Source of the DNA: Aerococcus viridans
Lineage (GTDB): Bacteria > Bacillota > Bacilli > Lactobacillales > Aerococcaceae
Length of the DNA: 64,000 nt
Assembly: GCF_001543285.1 (NCBI RefSeq)
Contig: NZ_CP014164.1
Span: forward strand, 496,001-560,000
Direction of reading: 5' to 3'
The notes below the pieces were generated by a model. The model did no database searches and was not told the origin of the DNA. It was given only the letters and a program-made list of their open reading frames with translations. The translations under genes and the position numbers were made by a program. Positions 63,084 through 64,000 of the stretch are shown in pieces (within the stretch, counting starts at the first letter, position 1; each line of letters starts with the position of its first letter).

Positions 63084-64000
63084 TTATTCGATGCCTTCTA
63101 GTGAGTCTGCTTGGTATTCGTCTTCGTCATGGTGGATTCTATATGAACGAATCAGGGTGTTTAGTTTGATTAGTGATTCTTCGTAAGATACCAATTGACC
63201 GGTGATTAACATTAAAGCGTTTGAACGCTCGAATTCTTCTTGGGTAGCAGTTTGTTTAATGGCAGCGTATTCGAAGATAGAGTCCATTAAGTCTTGTCGG
63301 TACCCTTGGGTTGGTTGGAAGAAATTCACTTCTAAGGGTGAGATTCGACCGTCAAATTTCAAGAAGATTTGTTCATGGGCTGAACATAGGGTTTCGATTC
63401 GTTCGCGGATTTGGGTCCGTAGTTCTTCTGGTAATTGGAACATGACATTCGTATGGGTATGTAAGACGGATAATAAGGCCAGTGCTTGTTCTAGTGACAC
63501 AATTAAAGCCCGGAAAACAACGAGTTTTCGTTTTAACATGGGTAGTTTTCGTTTAGACCATACGTTCTCATCTTTTAGGAGTGCGTATAGGCTGTGACAT
63601 TGTGCGATACGATTTTCTGCCCAGGCGATATCAGAGGTTAGGGTAGAGTATTCGCCGTTTTTGCGAAGAATGGCTCTTAAACGCACTAGGATTTCACTAG
63701 AGGTTTTATTGACTTCTTCGTAAAGAATGGCGTCGTATTTAGGTGGCAAAACAAAGACGTTTACTAATAGGGAAACGGTCACCCCAAGTAATGACTCAAC
63801 CACACGCGCAATGGCTGAGGTGATAATCATATCTTGGTCGTGCAACATAATCACAACGAGGGTAACAGTCGCTAAGGAGATAACGTTGGCCATATTTAAA
63901 GCCCGCAAAATCCCAATAAAAATCGTCACGGTCACCCCAATAATAATAGGGGAATTACCGAAAAAGTGCACCATGACTACAGCAACGATACCTCCAAGTA
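63084..64000 (-). CDS. FUSC/aromatic acid exporter family protein, 5' end outside window
   Basis: The frame stays open beyond the window edge (LGGIVAVVMVHFFG precedes the first visible ATG), so the start is missing. Four hydrophobic segments in the first 100 residues (IIIGVTVTIFIGILRAL; VISLATVTLVVIML; VVESLLGVTVSLLVNVFVLP) and then a long soluble helical C-terminal domain match DUF939/ArAE_1 proteins such as B. subtilis YgaE-like. Probably a small-molecule exporter component. Confidence 0.82.
   Translation of the reverse strand, partial: LGGIVAVVMVHFFGNSPIIIGVTVTIFIGILRALNMANVISLATVTLVVIMLHDQDMIITSAIARVVESLLGVTVSLLVNVFVLPPKYDAILYEEVNKTSSEILVRLRAILRKNGEYSTLTSDIAWAENRIAQCHSLYALLKDENVWSKRKLPMLKRKLVVFRALIVSLEQALALLSVLHTHTNVMFQLPEELRTQIRERIETLCSAHEQIFLKFDGRISPLEVNFFQPTQGYRQDLMDSIFEYAAIKQTATQEEFERSNALMLITGQLVSYEESLIKLNTLIRSYRIHHDEDEYQADSLEGIE

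Overview
The window is chromosomal DNA from a low-GC Gram-positive bacterium of the Lactobacillales type. The evidence is T-box leaders, AGGAGG-type ribosome binding sites, a HisZ/short-HisG histidine operon, Opp and Adc transport genes and a type I pullulanase. An Aerococcus-like organism would fit, but that is inference; no rRNA or tRNA gene is present to settle it.

Layout. 0-2.1 kb: end of an oligopeptide ABC transporter operon (oppD, oppF). 2.2-2.8 kb: wreck of a two-gene ABC exporter. 3.0-9.7 kb: histidine operon hisZGDCBA-F-IE behind a T-box with a probable His (CAC) specifier; hisH is missing from its usual place. 9.8-12 kb: a second T-box feeding only a gene remnant, then a GntR/UTRA regulator and a glutathione peroxidase. 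12.2-19.1 kb: a mobile-DNA pile-up containing a complete IS256-type element, an AI-2E-family permease, amputated type I restriction genes (hsdR, hsdS), an IS256 remnant, and a zinc-binding adcA gene split by a TnpB element. 19.3-26.2 kb: housekeeping genes (amidohydrolase, PepSY lipoprotein, OsmC, aldo-keto reductase, metallo-beta-lactamase fold, YczE, AlkD-like), with an IS200/IS605 element among them.

26.2-32.7 kb is a foreign island of visibly higher GC, bounded by imperfect inverted repeats of about 48 bp. It carries an XRE regulator, two recombinase genes that look like chimeras of small plasmid/ICE proteins with serine recombinases, and one intact two-gene cargo: a glycine-zipper protein (present twice in a fresh 671-bp tandem duplication) and a 465-residue membrane-associated protein with an HExxH motif. 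I cannot assign this pair to a known family; it is the best candidate here for an undescribed system.

32.8-40.6 kb: SDR and oxidoreductase genes, QueT with a preQ1-II-like leader, a DUF2829 (Tad2-like) protein, a His-rich P1B-type metal ATPase behind an ArsR-type operator, and an ornithine-cyclodeaminase-family gene. 41.1-46.8 kb: a salvage module for S-substituted cysteines, resembling the B. subtilis ytmO-ytnI-ytnJ genes, under two separate T-boxes (apparent specifiers AUG, and UGC or GUG). 47-48.5 kb: a second TnpB element, inactivated by a stop codon, next to a malic-enzyme scar. 48.9-64 kb: OppA-type lipoprotein, tyrA, galE, LysM protein, small XRE protein, DUF2922/DUF1659 pair, recX, a MutY lacking all four cluster cysteines, a DUF402 phosphatase, an SGNH-like surface protein, pulA, and the start of a FUSC-family transporter running off the window.

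Themes: amino-acid and sulfur metabolism under T-box control, and heavy genome erosion by mobile elements (adcA, hsdRS, malic enzyme, merA-like, ABC exporter, cystine-type binding protein and probably hisH are all damaged or lost).
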